Shown here: one piece after another, positions 52,726 to 61,804 of the stretch
Position numbering within the stretch: the first letter of the stretch is position 1
How the letters are laid out: every line of letters starts with the position of its first letter
NCBI GenBank assembly: GCA_963798015.1
Contig: CAWCSA010000013.1
Span: 186,001 to 250,000 of the forward strand
Direction: 5' to 3'
Origin: Roseiarcus sp963798015
Lineage (GTDB): Bacteria; Pseudomonadota; Alphaproteobacteria; Rhizobiales; Beijerinckiaceae
Length of the DNA: 64,000 bases
Translations under genes and position numbers: made by a program
Notes under the pieces: model-generated
The model's input: only the letters and a program-made list of their open reading frames with translations
Database searches by the model: none
Told to the model about the DNA's origin: nothing

Positions 52726-53520
52726 TCAGGCGTTCGTCAAGTTCCGAGATTTCTCCTTTGCGGGTTTGGCGGCATTCGCCGAGCTGTTTTTGAAGCGGAA
52801 GCTGTCGTTTCCGGTTTCGAGGATGTGGCAGCGGTAGGTAAGACGATCGAGCAGCGCGGTCGTCATCTTCGGGTCGCCGAACACGGTGGCCCACTCGCCG
52901 AAGCTGAGATTGGTCGTGATGATGACGCTGGTGCGCTCGTAGAGCTTGCTCAGCAGATGGAAGAGCAATGCCCCGCCGGAGGCGCTGAACGGCAGGTAGC
53001 CGAGTTCGTCGAGGATGACGAGATCGGAATGGGTGAGCCGCGCCGCGATCTGGCCGGGTTTGCCCTGAAGCTTCTCTTGTTCGAGAGCGTTGACGAGTTC
53101 GACCGTGGAGAAGAACCGGACGCGCTTGCGGTGATGCTCGATGGCCTGGACGCCGATCGCCGTAGCGAGATGCGTCTTACCCGTGCCGGGGCCGCCGACC
53201 AGGACGACATTGTGAGTATCTTCCAGGAACTCGCAACGATGGAGTTGTCGTACGAGCGCCTCGTTGACCTCGCTGCTGGCGAAGTCGAACCCGGCGAGGT
53301 CGCGATACGTCGGAAAGCGCGCCGCCTTGAGCTGGTAGGCCGTTGATCTGACCTCTCTGTCGGCCGTCTCCGCTTTCAGAAGCTGCGACAGGATCGGCAA
53401 AGCGGCTTCGAAGGCCGGGGAGCCTTGCTCGGTCAACTCGCCGACCGCCTGAGCCATGCCATGCATTTTGAGGCTGCGTAGCATGATGGTGATCGCGCCA
53501 GCGGCGGGATTATGACGCAT
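52726..53520 (-). CDS. istB: IS21 helper ATPase IstB
   Basis: A 264-residue AAA+ ATPase of the DnaC/IstB type. Walker A is GGPGTGKTHLA and Walker B LVILDELGYLP, with sensor ITTNLSFGEW and arginine-rich LLDRLTYRCHILE. It stimulates IstA and selects targets. Its ATG at 53520 overlaps the end of istA by 11 bases. Confidence 0.93.
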   Translation of the reverse strand: MRHNPAAGAITIMLRSLKMHGMAQAVGELTEQGSPAFEAALPILSQLLKAETADREVRSTAYQLKAARFPTYRDLAGFDFASSEVNEALVRQLHRCEFLEDTHNVVLVGGPGTGKTHLATAIGVQAIEHHRKRVRFFSTVELVNALEQEKLQGKPGQIAARLTHSDLVILDELGYLPFSASGGALLFHLLSKLYERTSVIITTNLSFGEWATVFGDPKMTTALLDRLTYRCHILETGNDSFRFKNSSANAAKPAKEKSRNLTNA

Positions 53521-55042
53521 GGCGCGCCTCCCGGACTTTGCGCAGTGCATCGTAGCGTTCGACGTTGGCCTGCGGCTCGGTGGTGAGCGTCAAAGCATTG
53601 GGCGGCTTTACGGCTGGTGGGTCGATCGGCTTGCCGTCGATCAATCGGTGCAGCACGTTCAGGATATGCGTCTTGGTTGGGGCGCCTGCCTCCAATGCGA
53701 GTTCGACGGCAGTGAGCACGGCCTGCTCGTCGTGCTGGAGGACGAGAGCCAGAATCTCGACCATCTCGCGGTCGCCGCCGGGCGTCTTGAGCATGCGCTG
53801 CTGCAGAGTTCGGAAGGCGGGCGGGAGTTCGGCGAACGGCGCGCCGTTGCGGAGTGCGCCTGGTTTGCGTTGAATGACCGCCAGATAGTGCCGCCAATCG
53901 AAAACGGTCGTCGTACTCGTTCGTTCGTGAGAGCGGGCAAAGACTCGGCGGTGTTCGCAGATGATCTGCCCCTCGGCGGCGACGACAATCCGCTCGGGAT
54001 AGACCCGCACGCTGACCGGGCGATTGGCGAAGGACGCCGGCACGCTATAGCGATTGCGGTCCAGATGGATCAGGCACGTCGGCGAGACGCGCTTGGCGTA
54101 TTCGACAAAACCGTCGAATAGCCTGGGAAGCGGCATCAGATGTTGGGCTTCTTCAGACCAGGCGTCAGAGATCATGCCAGGATGCGACCCGTGTGGGGTC
54201 TGCGCCCAAAGCTCCCGGCAGCGCGTCTCCAGCCAGTCGTTTAGCGCCGCCAAGGAGGGGAAGCTGGGCGCCGGCTGCCAGAGCCGATGGCGAGCATCCT
54301 GGACGTTCTTCTCGATCTGCCCTTTCTCCCACCCGGAGGCCGGGTTGCAGAAGTCGGCTTCGAACAGAAAGTGGCTGACCATCGCCGAGAACCGCGCGTT
54401 GACCTGGCGTTCCTTCCCACGCCCGATCTTGTCGACGGCGGTTCGCATATTGTCGTAGATGCCGCGCCGCGGCACGCCGCCCAGCACGCGGAAGGCGTGA
54501 TTATGCGAGTCGAACAGCATCTCGTGGGTCTGCTGCGGGTAGGCGCGGAGAATGAAGACGCGGCTATAGGAGAGCTTGAAGTGAGCGACCTGCAATTTGG
54601 TCCGCTCGCCGGCAATGACCGCCCAATCCTCTGACCAATCGAACTGGAATGCCTCGCCAGGCAGGAATGCCAGCGGCACGAACACGCCACGGCCAGTCGT
54701 CTTCTGCTCTCGCTGCCGGGCTGCCTTCCAGTCGCGCGCGAAAGCCGCCACGCGATTGTACGAGCCGTCGTAGCCGAGGGCGGCTAGATCAGCGTGCAAT
54801 TGCTTGACGGTCCGCTTCTGCTTTCGCGACTTCCCCGCCTCCTGCCGCAGCATCTGCGACAGCTTGTCGGCGTGTGGGTCCAGCCTGCTCGGCCGATCTG
54901 GGACGGCAAACTTCGGTTCGACGCTGTCCGAACGCAGGTACTTGCGGACCGTGTTCCTCGACAGCCCAGTGCGTCGAGATATCTCTCGGATCGAGAAATG
55001 ATCTCGATAATGCCAACGTCGGATGACGCTCAATAACTCCAT
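53510..55042 (-). CDS. istA: IS21 transposase IstA
   Basis: A 510-residue DDE transposase. The N-terminal helix-turn-helix reads FSIREISRRTGLSRNTVRKYL. The catalytic core has FQFDWSEDWAV (Asp), GGVPRRGIYDNMRTAV (Asp) and the Glu in GWEKGQIEKNV. The C-terminal beta-barrel and tail lead into istB. The ATG at 55042 (MELLSVIRR) fits better than a TTG at 55075. Confidence 0.93.
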   Translation of the reverse strand: MELLSVIRRWHYRDHFSIREISRRTGLSRNTVRKYLRSDSVEPKFAVPDRPSRLDPHADKLSQMLRQEAGKSRKQKRTVKQLHADLAALGYDGSYNRVAAFARDWKAARQREQKTTGRGVFVPLAFLPGEAFQFDWSEDWAVIAGERTKLQVAHFKLSYSRVFILRAYPQQTHEMLFDSHNHAFRVLGGVPRRGIYDNMRTAVDKIGRGKERQVNARFSAMVSHFLFEADFCNPASGWEKGQIEKNVQDARHRLWQPAPSFPSLAALNDWLETRCRELWAQTPHGSHPGMISDAWSEEAQHLMPLPRLFDGFVEYAKRVSPTCLIHLDRNRYSVPASFANRPVSVRVYPERIVVAAEGQIICEHRRVFARSHERTSTTTVFDWRHYLAVIQRKPGALRNGAPFAELPPAFRTLQQRMLKTPGGDREMVEILALVLQHDEQAVLTAVELALEAGAPTKTHILNVLHRLIDGKPIDPPAVKPPNALTLTTEPQANVERYDALRKVREARHAS

Positions 55043-55154
55043 GTCGATCACTCCGATGCCCCCCGCGTAGGTCAAGGGGGCGAGGTTCGAACATGGGTCA
55101 GTTCTCGGTGGAAAAACCCGTGCTGCCCGGGTCAGCTCTCAGTGGAAATCAACA

Positions 55155-55517
55155 CATCATCCATCAGACGCTGTTGTGTCCGATTAGTAGGATAGAGATT
55201 GCCGTCGGGTAGAGAAGCCCCGTGTCAGGTCGGGAATGGGTTTTCCCCGTTATCCTCATCGCACCCGTGCAAGCACTTGACATATCGAGCGGACTTCTTC
55301 CGCATCCACAGACTTATCAACATTAACAATATTGTGTTGTATTGGGAAGCCGATCCGTAACAGGACTGGCAAGCTCCACAAGGCGATCACGTCGGACGAA
55401 ACAAGATCGTCAGCTTGGCCTAGCGGCTGCTCAGCCTTGTCATAGTGGGGCGGGCGAAGTAGCGGCGGCGGGTCCGGCAGAAGCGGAAGGGCACGCTGGT
55501 CGCGAGTCGGTTCGTCC
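55155..55517 (+). other. Region upstream of the TIR fragment
   Basis: No clear gene. The frame leading into the TIR segment is open here back to the GC-rich repeats near 55440, but no start codon and ribosome site pair is convincing, and no motif is recognised. It may be the diverged or frameshifted 5' part of the TIR gene. Confidence 0.35.
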
Positions 55518-55622
55518 GTGTTGTACACGCCTGCAGAAGTGCGGGCGCTCACGCCGGTCCGCGAAAGCGTCGAGAAGCGGGCGTTCCTGCCTGACCTTCG
55601 GGATGTCTTTCTCTGCCATGGA

Positions 55623-55660
55623 GGGGTCAACGTGGAATCTTCCCGAAAGAGCACGCTAAG
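55623..55660 (+). repeat. Tn3 left terminal inverted repeat
   Basis: 38 bases starting GGGGTCAACGTGGAATC and ending GCACGCTAAG. It differs from the right repeat at two positions (GGGGTCATCGTGGACTC). Confidence 0.93.
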
Positions 55661-55690
55661 GGTGTGTCTGCGATCGGGCATGGGTTTCCG

Positions 55691-55927
55691 CTACCGAAGC
55701 CGCTGATTTTTTCGTTTGGCGGTCTCGGCGGTCGCCTGGCTGAACAGGTGGCGAGGGATGTTGATCAGCGCGAACCGCCGCCGTTCTTCGGGCAATTCGG
55801 CGGTGTCGGCCTCGACGAATATCTCAATGGTCTCGTCGCTGGCATAAACTTCGACACGCAACGCGCAGCTCTCGAAATCGACTTCGTGACGCCGTCCAGA
55901 TTTACCGCGAATAATTGCATGGGACAT
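55691..55927 (-). CDS. Tn3 passenger gene, 78-residue protein
   Basis: The frame MSHAIIRGKSGRRHEVDF...FVEADTAELPEERRRFALINIPRHLFSQ is compact and acidic/basic mixed, with AGGA upstream. It lies 37 bases beyond the resolvase gene in the same direction, between it and the left inverted repeat. No family recognised. A KilA- or ArdK-like regulator cannot be confirmed. Confidence 0.6.
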   Translation of the reverse strand: MSHAIIRGKSGRRHEVDFESCALRVEVYASDETIEIFVEADTAELPEERRRFALINIPRHLFSQATAETAKRKNQRLR

Positions 55928-55964
55928 TTGCGTTCCTACGAGAGGCTGAAGGGATAGGAAGGCG

Positions 55965-56543
55965 TCAAGGCAAGCCTTCGATATGTTCCGAGACTGTCTG
56001 AGCGAGCGCGGCGTAGAGCGCTGTCTTGCCGACTTTGATGCGAGCCGCAGCTTCGCGAACCGTAAGACCCTGGGCGACAAGCGTTTGAGCGCGCCGGAGC
56101 TTTTCGTCAGTCACGACGGGTTTGCGCCCGCCCCGGCGACCGCGGGCCATCGCCGCATCGAGGCCGGCGCGAGTTCGTTCGCGGATGAGGTCGCGCTCGA
56201 ACTGTCCGAGCGCGCCGAAAATGTGAAAGATGAGCCGTCCGCCTGGCGTCGTGGTGTCGATCGCTTCTGTCAGAGAGCGGAAGCTGACGCCGCGCGCTTC
56301 CAGGCCGTTCACCGTCTCGATCAAGTGCGGCAACGAACGGCCGAGCCGATCGAGCTTCCACACCGTCAGGATATCGCCGTTTCGCACGAAGCTCAGCGCA
56401 GCTTTCAGTCCAGGGCGGTCGGCTTTGGCTCCGGACGCTTTGTCCTCGAACACGCGCGCGCAGCCGGCTTTGGAAAGGGCGTCTAGCTGCAAGGCCAAGT
56501 CCTGGTCGGTCGTCGACACTCTCGCATAGCCGATAGCCGCCAT
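55965..56543 (-). CDS. tnpR: Tn3 resolvase TnpR (serine recombinase)
   Basis: A 192-residue resolvase. The catalytic Ser is in YARVSTTDQDL, followed by VWKLDRLGRSLPHL, GGRLIFHIFGALGQFERDLIRERT and a C-terminal helix-turn-helix (GLTVREAAARIKVGKTALY). It resolves cointegrates at res. Divergent from tnpA, with res in between. Confidence 0.93.
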   Translation of the reverse strand: MAAIGYARVSTTDQDLALQLDALSKAGCARVFEDKASGAKADRPGLKAALSFVRNGDILTVWKLDRLGRSLPHLIETVNGLEARGVSFRSLTEAIDTTTPGGRLIFHIFGALGQFERDLIRERTRAGLDAAMARGRRGGRKPVVTDEKLRRAQTLVAQGLTVREAAARIKVGKTALYAALAQTVSEHIEGLP

Positions 56544-56679
56544 CCCGCGTCCTTTTGTCCGGAAATCCGTCCGATAATCTACTTGTCCCGAAACCCGTCG
56601 TCAAAGGTGTTGACGGACACGTGCAGAGTCGGCCGGCAAATGATCGAAAGGCGGTCACGAGCACGAACAAAGGCGCGGC
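56544..56679. promoter_or_regulatory. Probable res site and divergent promoters of tnpR and tnpA
   Basis: The 136-base gap between tnpR and tnpA holds repeated TGTCCG-type half sites: TTTTGTCCGGAAAT, CCGTCCGATAAT, TTGTCCCGAAAC and TTGACGGACACG. In Tn3 elements this gap contains res subsites I-III and both promoters. Confidence 0.6.
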
Positions 56680-59655
56680 ATGAAAAAGCACGAAATCCTC
56701 TCGCCGCAGTCGCGCGCGGCGCTGTTTGATCCGCCGACGGACCCGGCCGCGATCGTCCGCCGCTACACGTTTTCGCCCGAGGACTTAGCGCTGATTCGCC
56801 AACGGCGGCGCGCCGCCAATCGGATTGGGTTCGCGATTCAGCTCGCATACTTTCGCCATCCGGGTCGGATCATGCGCGTCGACGAGGCTCCGCCCGAAGA
56901 CATGCTGACTTTCATCGCCGGGCAGATTGACGCTCATCCAGGAGACTTTCGCGACTATGCGGGCCGCGCTCAAACCCGACGCGAGCATATCGCCGAATTG
57001 CAAATCAGCTTGAATGTCAGGCTTTCCCGCAGCCATGACGTGCGGCCTCTTCTTTCCGTCGCGATGAGTGAAGCGGTCGGAACGGATCGCGGCGTCACAA
57101 TCGTTGCGGCCATGGTCGGATATTTGCGCGAGCATTACATCCTGTTGCCATCGCCATGGGAACTGGAGCGTCTCGCCCTGGCGGCGCGCGCGCTCGCCCG
57201 CAAACGCGCTCACAGGAACCTCGTCGAAGGCCTATCGCCACAGACGATCGCAGGATTGGAGGCCATGCTCGTCGTCACCGACGACGAAGACCGCACGCCG
57301 CTCGCGTGGTTGCGGGATTGGCCAGAAGCGCCGCGCCAAAGAAATCTCGTCGCCCTCGTCGAGCGGTTGCAAGCGGTGCGAAAACGCGGCGTCGGAGCGG
57401 ATCGCGAGAAGCGCATTCACCGCGCGCGGTACGCGGCAATCGCCCGCGAACTCGCCATCCTCGTTCCCCGCGACATCTCGCGTTTCGACACAGCCCGCCG
57501 TCTCGCGACACTGGCGGTGTTCGCGCGTGAGATGGAGGCCATTCTCACCGACGCCGCGCTCGCCATGTTCGACAAGATGCTAGGCGCTGTCTTCCGCCGC
57601 GCCGACCGCGCCTACAAAGACAACGTGGTCGATCGTGCGAGGACGCTCGACGCCTCGGCGCGGGCCTTGCTCGGCATGGCCAAGGCCATGCTCGCCGCCA
57701 AGGCGAAGAACGAAGACCAGGTCGCCGCCGTCGAACGGGCGCTCGGCTGGGAACGTCTCAAAATCCTGGTTTCCGAGGCCGAAGCGGTCGTCGCCGAGAC
57801 GCGACCGGACAATCTCGGCGAGGTCGTCGAGCGGTATGCGAGCGTGCGGCGCATGTCGCCGATCATCCTCGGGGCTTTCGCCTTTCGATCATGGAGAGAC
57901 AATGATCCGTTGCTCGCCGCGCTTGACCTGGTGCGCGAGCTTCATGCGATCGGCGCGAAGAAACTCCCGCCGCATCCACCGACATCTTTCCTGAGACCGG
58001 TATGGCGCAAGGTCGTCAAAACCGAGGTCGGGATCGATCGCAGAGCCTATGAAGTCGCGGTCATGATGGCGTTGCGCGAACGGCTGCAATCGGGCGACGT
58101 CTGGGTCGAAGGCAGCCGTGCGTTTCGCGCTTTCGACGACTTTCTACTGCCTCGCGACGCTTTCGAGAACCGCCGGAAAATCGGCGAATTGGGTCTCGCC
58201 GTCGCCGATCGTTTCGAGGATTGGCGCGATGAAAAAACCAAACGTCTGGAAACCCGCCTTCGCGAGGTCGATGCGCTTGCCGCCGCAGGCGAGCTGCCAG
58301 AGGCCTCGCTCACCGAGGATGGCCTGTCGATCAGCCCTATTCGCAAGAATGAGAACGAGGCGGCCGACGCGGTCATCCGTCGGCTCTACGCGATGTTGCC
58401 GCGTCTGCGCGTCACCGAGCTTTTCGCGGAAATCCACGGCTGGACGGGCTTCGCCGACAGCTTCGCGCATCTGCGCACGGGCGCGCCGCCGGACGATGCG
58501 CGAGCTTTGATGACCACTGTACTCGCCGACGCCACCAATCTCGGCCTGACGCGCATGGCCCGCAGTTCCGGGACTTTCAGCCATTCCCGGCTGTTATGGG
58601 TCGCCGAATGGCATGTGCGCGATGAGACCTATCAGGCCGCGCTCGCCTGTCTCGTCGACGCCATTCATGCCCACCCCTTCTCCAGGATATGGGGCGACGG
58701 CGACACATCGTCGTCCGACGGCCAGTTTTTCCGCGCCGGCGGACATGGCGAGGCCCGCGCCGACTACAACGCCAAATACGGATCGGAGCCGGGCGTGAAA
58801 TTCTACACTCACGTTTCCGATCGCTACGCGCCGTTCTATTCCAAGGTCATCGCCGCGAACGCCAGTGAAGCCGCGCACGTTCTCGACGGATTGATGCACC
58901 ACGAAAGCGCGATCGACATCCGCGAGCATTACACCGACACCGCTGGCGCGATCGATCACGTATTCGGCCTCTGCCACCTGCTGGGATTCCGCTTCGCGCC
59001 GCGCATTCGCGATCTCGCCGACCGGAGGCTCTATATCGCCGGCGCGCGCGGCGCTTACAAAGCGCTCGATCCCGTGATCGGGGGCGGACTGGATTTGCGC
59101 GTCGTCGGCGAGAACTGGGATGAAATCCTGCGCTTGGCCGCTTCGATCAAAGCGGGAACGGTTGCGCCTTCGGCGATCCTGCGCCGCCTCGCCGCCTATC
59201 CTCGACAGAACGCGCTCGCCAAAACGCTACGCGAAATCGGCCGTCTGGAGCGCACTCTGTTGACGCTCGACTGGATCAGCGACCCCGCCCTGCGCCGGCG
59301 AACCAACGCCGGGCTCAACAAGGGCGAGGCTCGCAATGCGCTCGCGCGCGCCGTGTTCTTTCATCGTCTCGGCGAAATCCGCGACCGGACCTTCGAGAAC
59401 CAGCGCTACCGCGCCTCTGGCCTCAATCTCGCCGTCGCCGCAATCATCCTTTGGAACACCGTCTATCTCGGCCGCGCCGTCGATGAGCTGCGCTCGCGTG
59501 GCGAAATCATTCCCGACGATCTTCTCGCTCACGTCGCGCCGCTCGGTTGGGAGCATATCGCGTTCAACGGCGATTACGTCTGGCCCGCCGAGCCGCTTGG
59601 AAATGCTTTCCGGCCCCTACGAAATCCGCGCGCCGAGTTCCTCGATGCGGCTTAG
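56680..59655 (+). CDS. tnpA: Tn3-family transposase TnpA
   Basis: A 991-residue transposase. The N-terminal DUF4158 region (about 1-170) has ILSPQSRAALFDPP, YTFSPEDLALIRQRR and NRIGFAIQLAYFRHPGR. The C-terminal catalytic domain has DGDTSSSDGQFF (Asp), KFYTHVSDRYAPF (Asp) and ARNALARAVFFHRLGEIRDR (Glu). It ends in HVAPLGWEHIAFNGDYVWP. The stop overlaps the inner base of the right inverted repeat. Full length for the family. Confidence 0.95.
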   Translation: MKKHEILSPQSRAALFDPPTDPAAIVRRYTFSPEDLALIRQRRRAANRIGFAIQLAYFRHPGRIMRVDEAPPEDMLTFIAGQIDAHPGDFRDYAGRAQTRREHIAELQISLNVRLSRSHDVRPLLSVAMSEAVGTDRGVTIVAAMVGYLREHYILLPSPWELERLALAARALARKRAHRNLVEGLSPQTIAGLEAMLVVTDDEDRTPLAWLRDWPEAPRQRNLVALVERLQAVRKRGVGADREKRIHRARYAAIARELAILVPRDISRFDTARRLATLAVFAREMEAILTDAALAMFDKMLGAVFRRADRAYKDNVVDRARTLDASARALLGMAKAMLAAKAKNEDQVAAVERALGWERLKILVSEAEAVVAETRPDNLGEVVERYASVRRMSPIILGAFAFRSWRDNDPLLAALDLVRELHAIGAKKLPPHPPTSFLRPVWRKVVKTEVGIDRRAYEVAVMMALRERLQSGDVWVEGSRAFRAFDDFLLPRDAFENRRKIGELGLAVADRFEDWRDEKTKRLETRLREVDALAAAGELPEASLTEDGLSISPIRKNENEAADAVIRRLYAMLPRLRVTELFAEIHGWTGFADSFAHLRTGAPPDDARALMTTVLADATNLGLTRMARSSGTFSHSRLLWVAEWHVRDETYQAALACLVDAIHAHPFSRIWGDGDTSSSDGQFFRAGGHGEARADYNAKYGSEPGVKFYTHVSDRYAPFYSKVIAANASEAAHVLDGLMHHESAIDIREHYTDTAGAIDHVFGLCHLLGFRFAPRIRDLADRRLYIAGARGAYKALDPVIGGGLDLRVVGENWDEILRLAASIKAGTVAPSAILRRLAAYPRQNALAKTLREIGRLERTLLTLDWISDPALRRRTNAGLNKGEARNALARAVFFHRLGEIRDRTFENQRYRASGLNLAVAAIILWNTVYLGRAVDELRSRGEIIPDDLLAHVAPLGWEHIAFNGDYVWPAEPLGNAFRPLRNPRAEFLDAA

Positions 59656-59688
59656 CGTGCTCTTTCGGGAAGAGTCCACGATGACCCC
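59651..59688 (-). repeat. Tn3 right terminal inverted repeat
   Basis: Inverse of the left repeat, CTTAGCGTGC...GATGACCCC. Immediately followed by the ATGGA duplication. Confidence 0.93.
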
Positions 59689-59877
59689 ATGGATGGGGCG
59701 ACCGGCAGGGAGTCGCCAAGCAGCTGCACGATGCATTTGAGTTGCGCGGTGTCTCAGTCTGGTCAGCGAGAAGGACGTTGGCCTTGGCGCGGTTGCTCCG
59801 CGCCCTCGACAGGGGCTTGGCGAATTCGCGGATCGGGATTGTACAGGTAACCCCGGCGCTCCTGCGCCAACTCCCAG

Positions 59878-59996
59878 CTTCGCTCACGTCGCGCCGCTCG
59901 GTTGGGAGCATATCGCGTTCAACGGCGATTACGTCTGGCCCGCCGAGCCGCTTGATCCGCATCTTTCTCGACCGCTTGCCGATTGGCGGGGTTAGC
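59878..59996 (+). pseudogene. 3' fragment of a second Tn3-family tnpA
   Basis: A 72-base stretch (GCTCACGTCGCGCC... to ...GCCGAGCCGCTTG) is identical to the end of the neighbouring tnpA at about 59527-59600. It then diverges to a different ending, PLDPHLSRPLADWRG and TAG at 59994-59996. It directly abuts the truncated TIR gene. This is a relic of another element or a partial duplication; it lacks inverted repeats. Confidence 0.7.
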
Positions 59997-60123
59997 GGCG
60001 TCGTGCTGTTATCGCCATTCGGCACTTTGCCGCCCTTGCCCGAGCTACCGCCGAGCCGGCCAGGCGAGGTTGCCGACTTCGATCCGCTCGACCGCTATTA
60101 GACAGCTGGCTGCGAGCAGCACG

Positions 60124-60903
60124 CTATCTCCGTTCCGCAATGGCGAGCACGCGGTCGATGGCTTCCGGCGCTATGTGCACAGGACCGCTGAACGGATGGT
60201 CGAGCGTGATGATGACGATCAGGCCGGACGCGAGAACGATGGACAGGATCGCCGTCATCGCGAGGTGCGCGGGCGCATTGGGGCTGCCGAAAAACAGGGC
60301 GAAGCAGACGGTGAGACCGGCGCCCGCGAAGAGCGTGATCCAAATGATCTCAGGTACGAGTCCGGTCGACAAATGAAGGCGCATGCGGCGGGCCAAGGTC
60401 AGATTGTCAATTTGGGCAAAGACCTCGTTCATGTCGGGAACGCTGCGGGTCCCTGCGCGATTGAGCGCCATGGCGGCGCGGTAGAGGTCACCTAACCCGT
60501 CGGTTGTCTTGGTGTCCTCAATATCGGTCGCCATGGCCGGCCAGTCGCTTTCGATAACCAGCTTGAGATATCGAACAAGGCTTTCGCGCAGCCGGGCGGC
60601 TTCCGGCTCCGGCCCCTCGGAGTAATAGAACAACGCGGCGGCGGCGGCGGATTCCTTTGCGACCGAGGTCTGGCCCTCGCTGAATTTGTCCCAGACCGCA
60701 ATGACGACAAAGGCGAGCAGCACCGCGTAAACCACGCCGATGATCGCGAAAATGAACCCGGCGACCTCGTTATTGAGGGCGAGCTTGTCGGCTCCGACCG
60801 AGCGCCGGATGAAAATCTGGAATCCGATCGCGACGCCCGTCGGGATCACGACCACGGCAAGAATGAGTGCCCAGAGAGGGAGCTCCGACAAGAAATTAGA
60901 CAT
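60124..60903 (-). CDS. DUF4239 (bestrophin-like) membrane protein
   Basis: A 259-residue membrane protein. Helices are near residues 7-29 (LWALILAVVVIPTGVAIGF), 46-68 (VAGFIFAIIGVVYAVLLAFVV), 190-212 (IIWITLFAGAGLTVCFALFF) and 218-237. The FSEGQTSVAKESAAAAALFYYSEG segment and ITLDHPFSGPVHIAPEAI are DUF4239 hallmarks. Function unknown; a channel-like role has been proposed for the fold. Confidence 0.85.
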   Translation of the reverse strand: MSNFLSELPLWALILAVVVIPTGVAIGFQIFIRRSVGADKLALNNEVAGFIFAIIGVVYAVLLAFVVIAVWDKFSEGQTSVAKESAAAAALFYYSEGPEPEAARLRESLVRYLKLVIESDWPAMATDIEDTKTTDGLGDLYRAAMALNRAGTRSVPDMNEVFAQIDNLTLARRMRLHLSTGLVPEIIWITLFAGAGLTVCFALFFGSPNAPAHLAMTAILSIVLASGLIVIITLDHPFSGPVHIAPEAIDRVLAIAERR

Positions 60904-61011
60904 TGCGATTGACCCCCGCGCGTGACGTCAGCCCCGCGACGCCGCCCATTCCTTTAGTGCAAAGCGACTGTCGCTGAAAAACTCCTTTGTCCGCCGGGGG
61001 CGGAATTTTCG

Positions 61012-61550
61012 TCATCGCGCGGCGTGGTACGGATCGGGACGGGCGCCGGCGCGCAGATATTGCGGCCGGATCCGCCGGTAGCCGTAGCGGCCGTAAGCCT
61101 TGGCCAGCTCGACGATGTCGGCGGTCAACGCCAACTCGTCATCGCGGCCGCGGGCGGGCTTGCGCTGGGTGGACCGGGGTTGCCGGAGCACCGCGCACGC
61201 GCGACGCTCCGACACCCTCAGCTCGGCCTTGATCCTGTCAACGCAGGCCCGGCGACGGGCGGGGCTTAGAAGTTTCCCCGGGCGGCCTCCGTCAGGATCA
61301 GCTTGTCCAAGGTGAGGTCCGACACCGCTCGCCGGAGCCGCGTATTCTCCAGTTCCAAATCCTTCAGACGCCTCACCTAGTCGCTCTTCAGACCGCCATA
61401 CTCCGCCCGCCAGCGGAAGTAAGTCGTCTCCGTCACCGAGATCGTCTTCACCGCCTCGGCGATCGACTTGCCCTGACCCGTCAGGACATCAACCTGACGC
61501 AACTTGGCAGACGATCCGCCCGTTCCTGCCGTTCGGTCAACGGTCACGAT
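61012..61550 (-). mobile_element. IS3-family remnant (orfA with nonsense codon, orfB N-terminus)
   Basis: On the minus strand, orfA-like sequence (VLTGQGKSIAEAV, TETTYFRWRAEYGGLKSD-stop-VRRLKDLE, NTRLRRAVSDLTLDKLIL) covers about 61547-61268. An in-frame TAG lies at 61378-61380. The orfB part (SPARRRACVDRIK, SERRACAVL, QPRSTQRKP, AKAYGRYGYRRI) continues to 61012, then degenerates. The DDE core is missing. Confidence 0.75.
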
Positions 61551-61804
61551 CGGCCCCTTGCGGCCTTGGCCCCCTACCCGGAAGTTTTTACTCTTGATAA
61601 CAGATTTTATCAGGAAGATCCGGCCGAACGTCTTTTCCTGGCTCGCCAGCGCGCGCTCGACGAGCAGACGCTGGCGAAGATCCCTTCATGGCCCTGGCCT
61701 CGCGGAGAGCGGGGTAGCACCGTGGGCGAGTTGCATTTCCCAGCATTTCATAATATTTTGCATTTCGTGATCACTTAGATCGATATTTTAGACGGAGAGT
61801 TCCG

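Larger units (their letters stand above)
52655..55154 (-). mobile_element. IS21-family insertion sequence
   Basis: The left end TGTCGATTTCCGCTGAGA...GACCC and the right end, inverted, TGTTGATTTCCACTGAGAG...GACCC share terminal repeats. An internal repeat TTTCCAYYGAGAACTGACCC occurs behind each, as multiple repeats do in IS21. About 2,500 bp. It carries istA and istB, both intact. No clear target duplication is visible at the borders. Confidence 0.85.
55623..59688. mobile_element. Tn3-family transposon, complete
   Basis: The 38-bp inverted repeats GGGGTCAACG...GCACGCTAAG (55623-55660) and its near-identical inverse (59651-59688) bound 4,066 bp. A perfect 5-bp direct repeat ATGGA flanks it (55618-55622 and 59689-59693). 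Contents: a small passenger gene, a resolvase, a res-like intergenic region and tnpA, all intact. It looks recent and potentially mobile. Confidence 0.93.
55518..59877 (+). pseudogene. TIR-domain protein gene, split by a Tn3-family transposon
   Basis: Two fragments, 55518-55622 and 59689-59877, join in frame when the transposon and one copy of its 5-bp duplication are removed. The joined reading is ...LTPVRESVEKRAFLPDLR followed by DVFLCHGWGDRQGVAKQL, HDAFELRGVSVW and LDRGLANSRIGIVQVTPALL. This is the strand A, box 1, helix and strand pattern of a bacterial TIR domain. The segment after VSVW reads SARRTLALARLL, where active TIR NADases have a Glu (SEKD-like), so catalysis may already have been lost. 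The gene is truncated again at about 59877 by a transposase fragment. TIR proteins act in NAD+-depleting antiphage defence. Confidence 0.7.

Noticed and set aside
52655..55154. Target duplication for the IS21 element
   Set aside because: The bases flanking the proposed ends (ACTGCG on the left, CATCAT on the right) do not match, so no duplication is claimed.
61566..61778. 71-codon frame (PYPEVFTLDNRFYQEDPAERLF)
   Set aside because: It has a protein-like look but no start site, no recognisable family, and ends in AT-rich promoter-like DNA. It may be a gene fragment, but support is insufficient.
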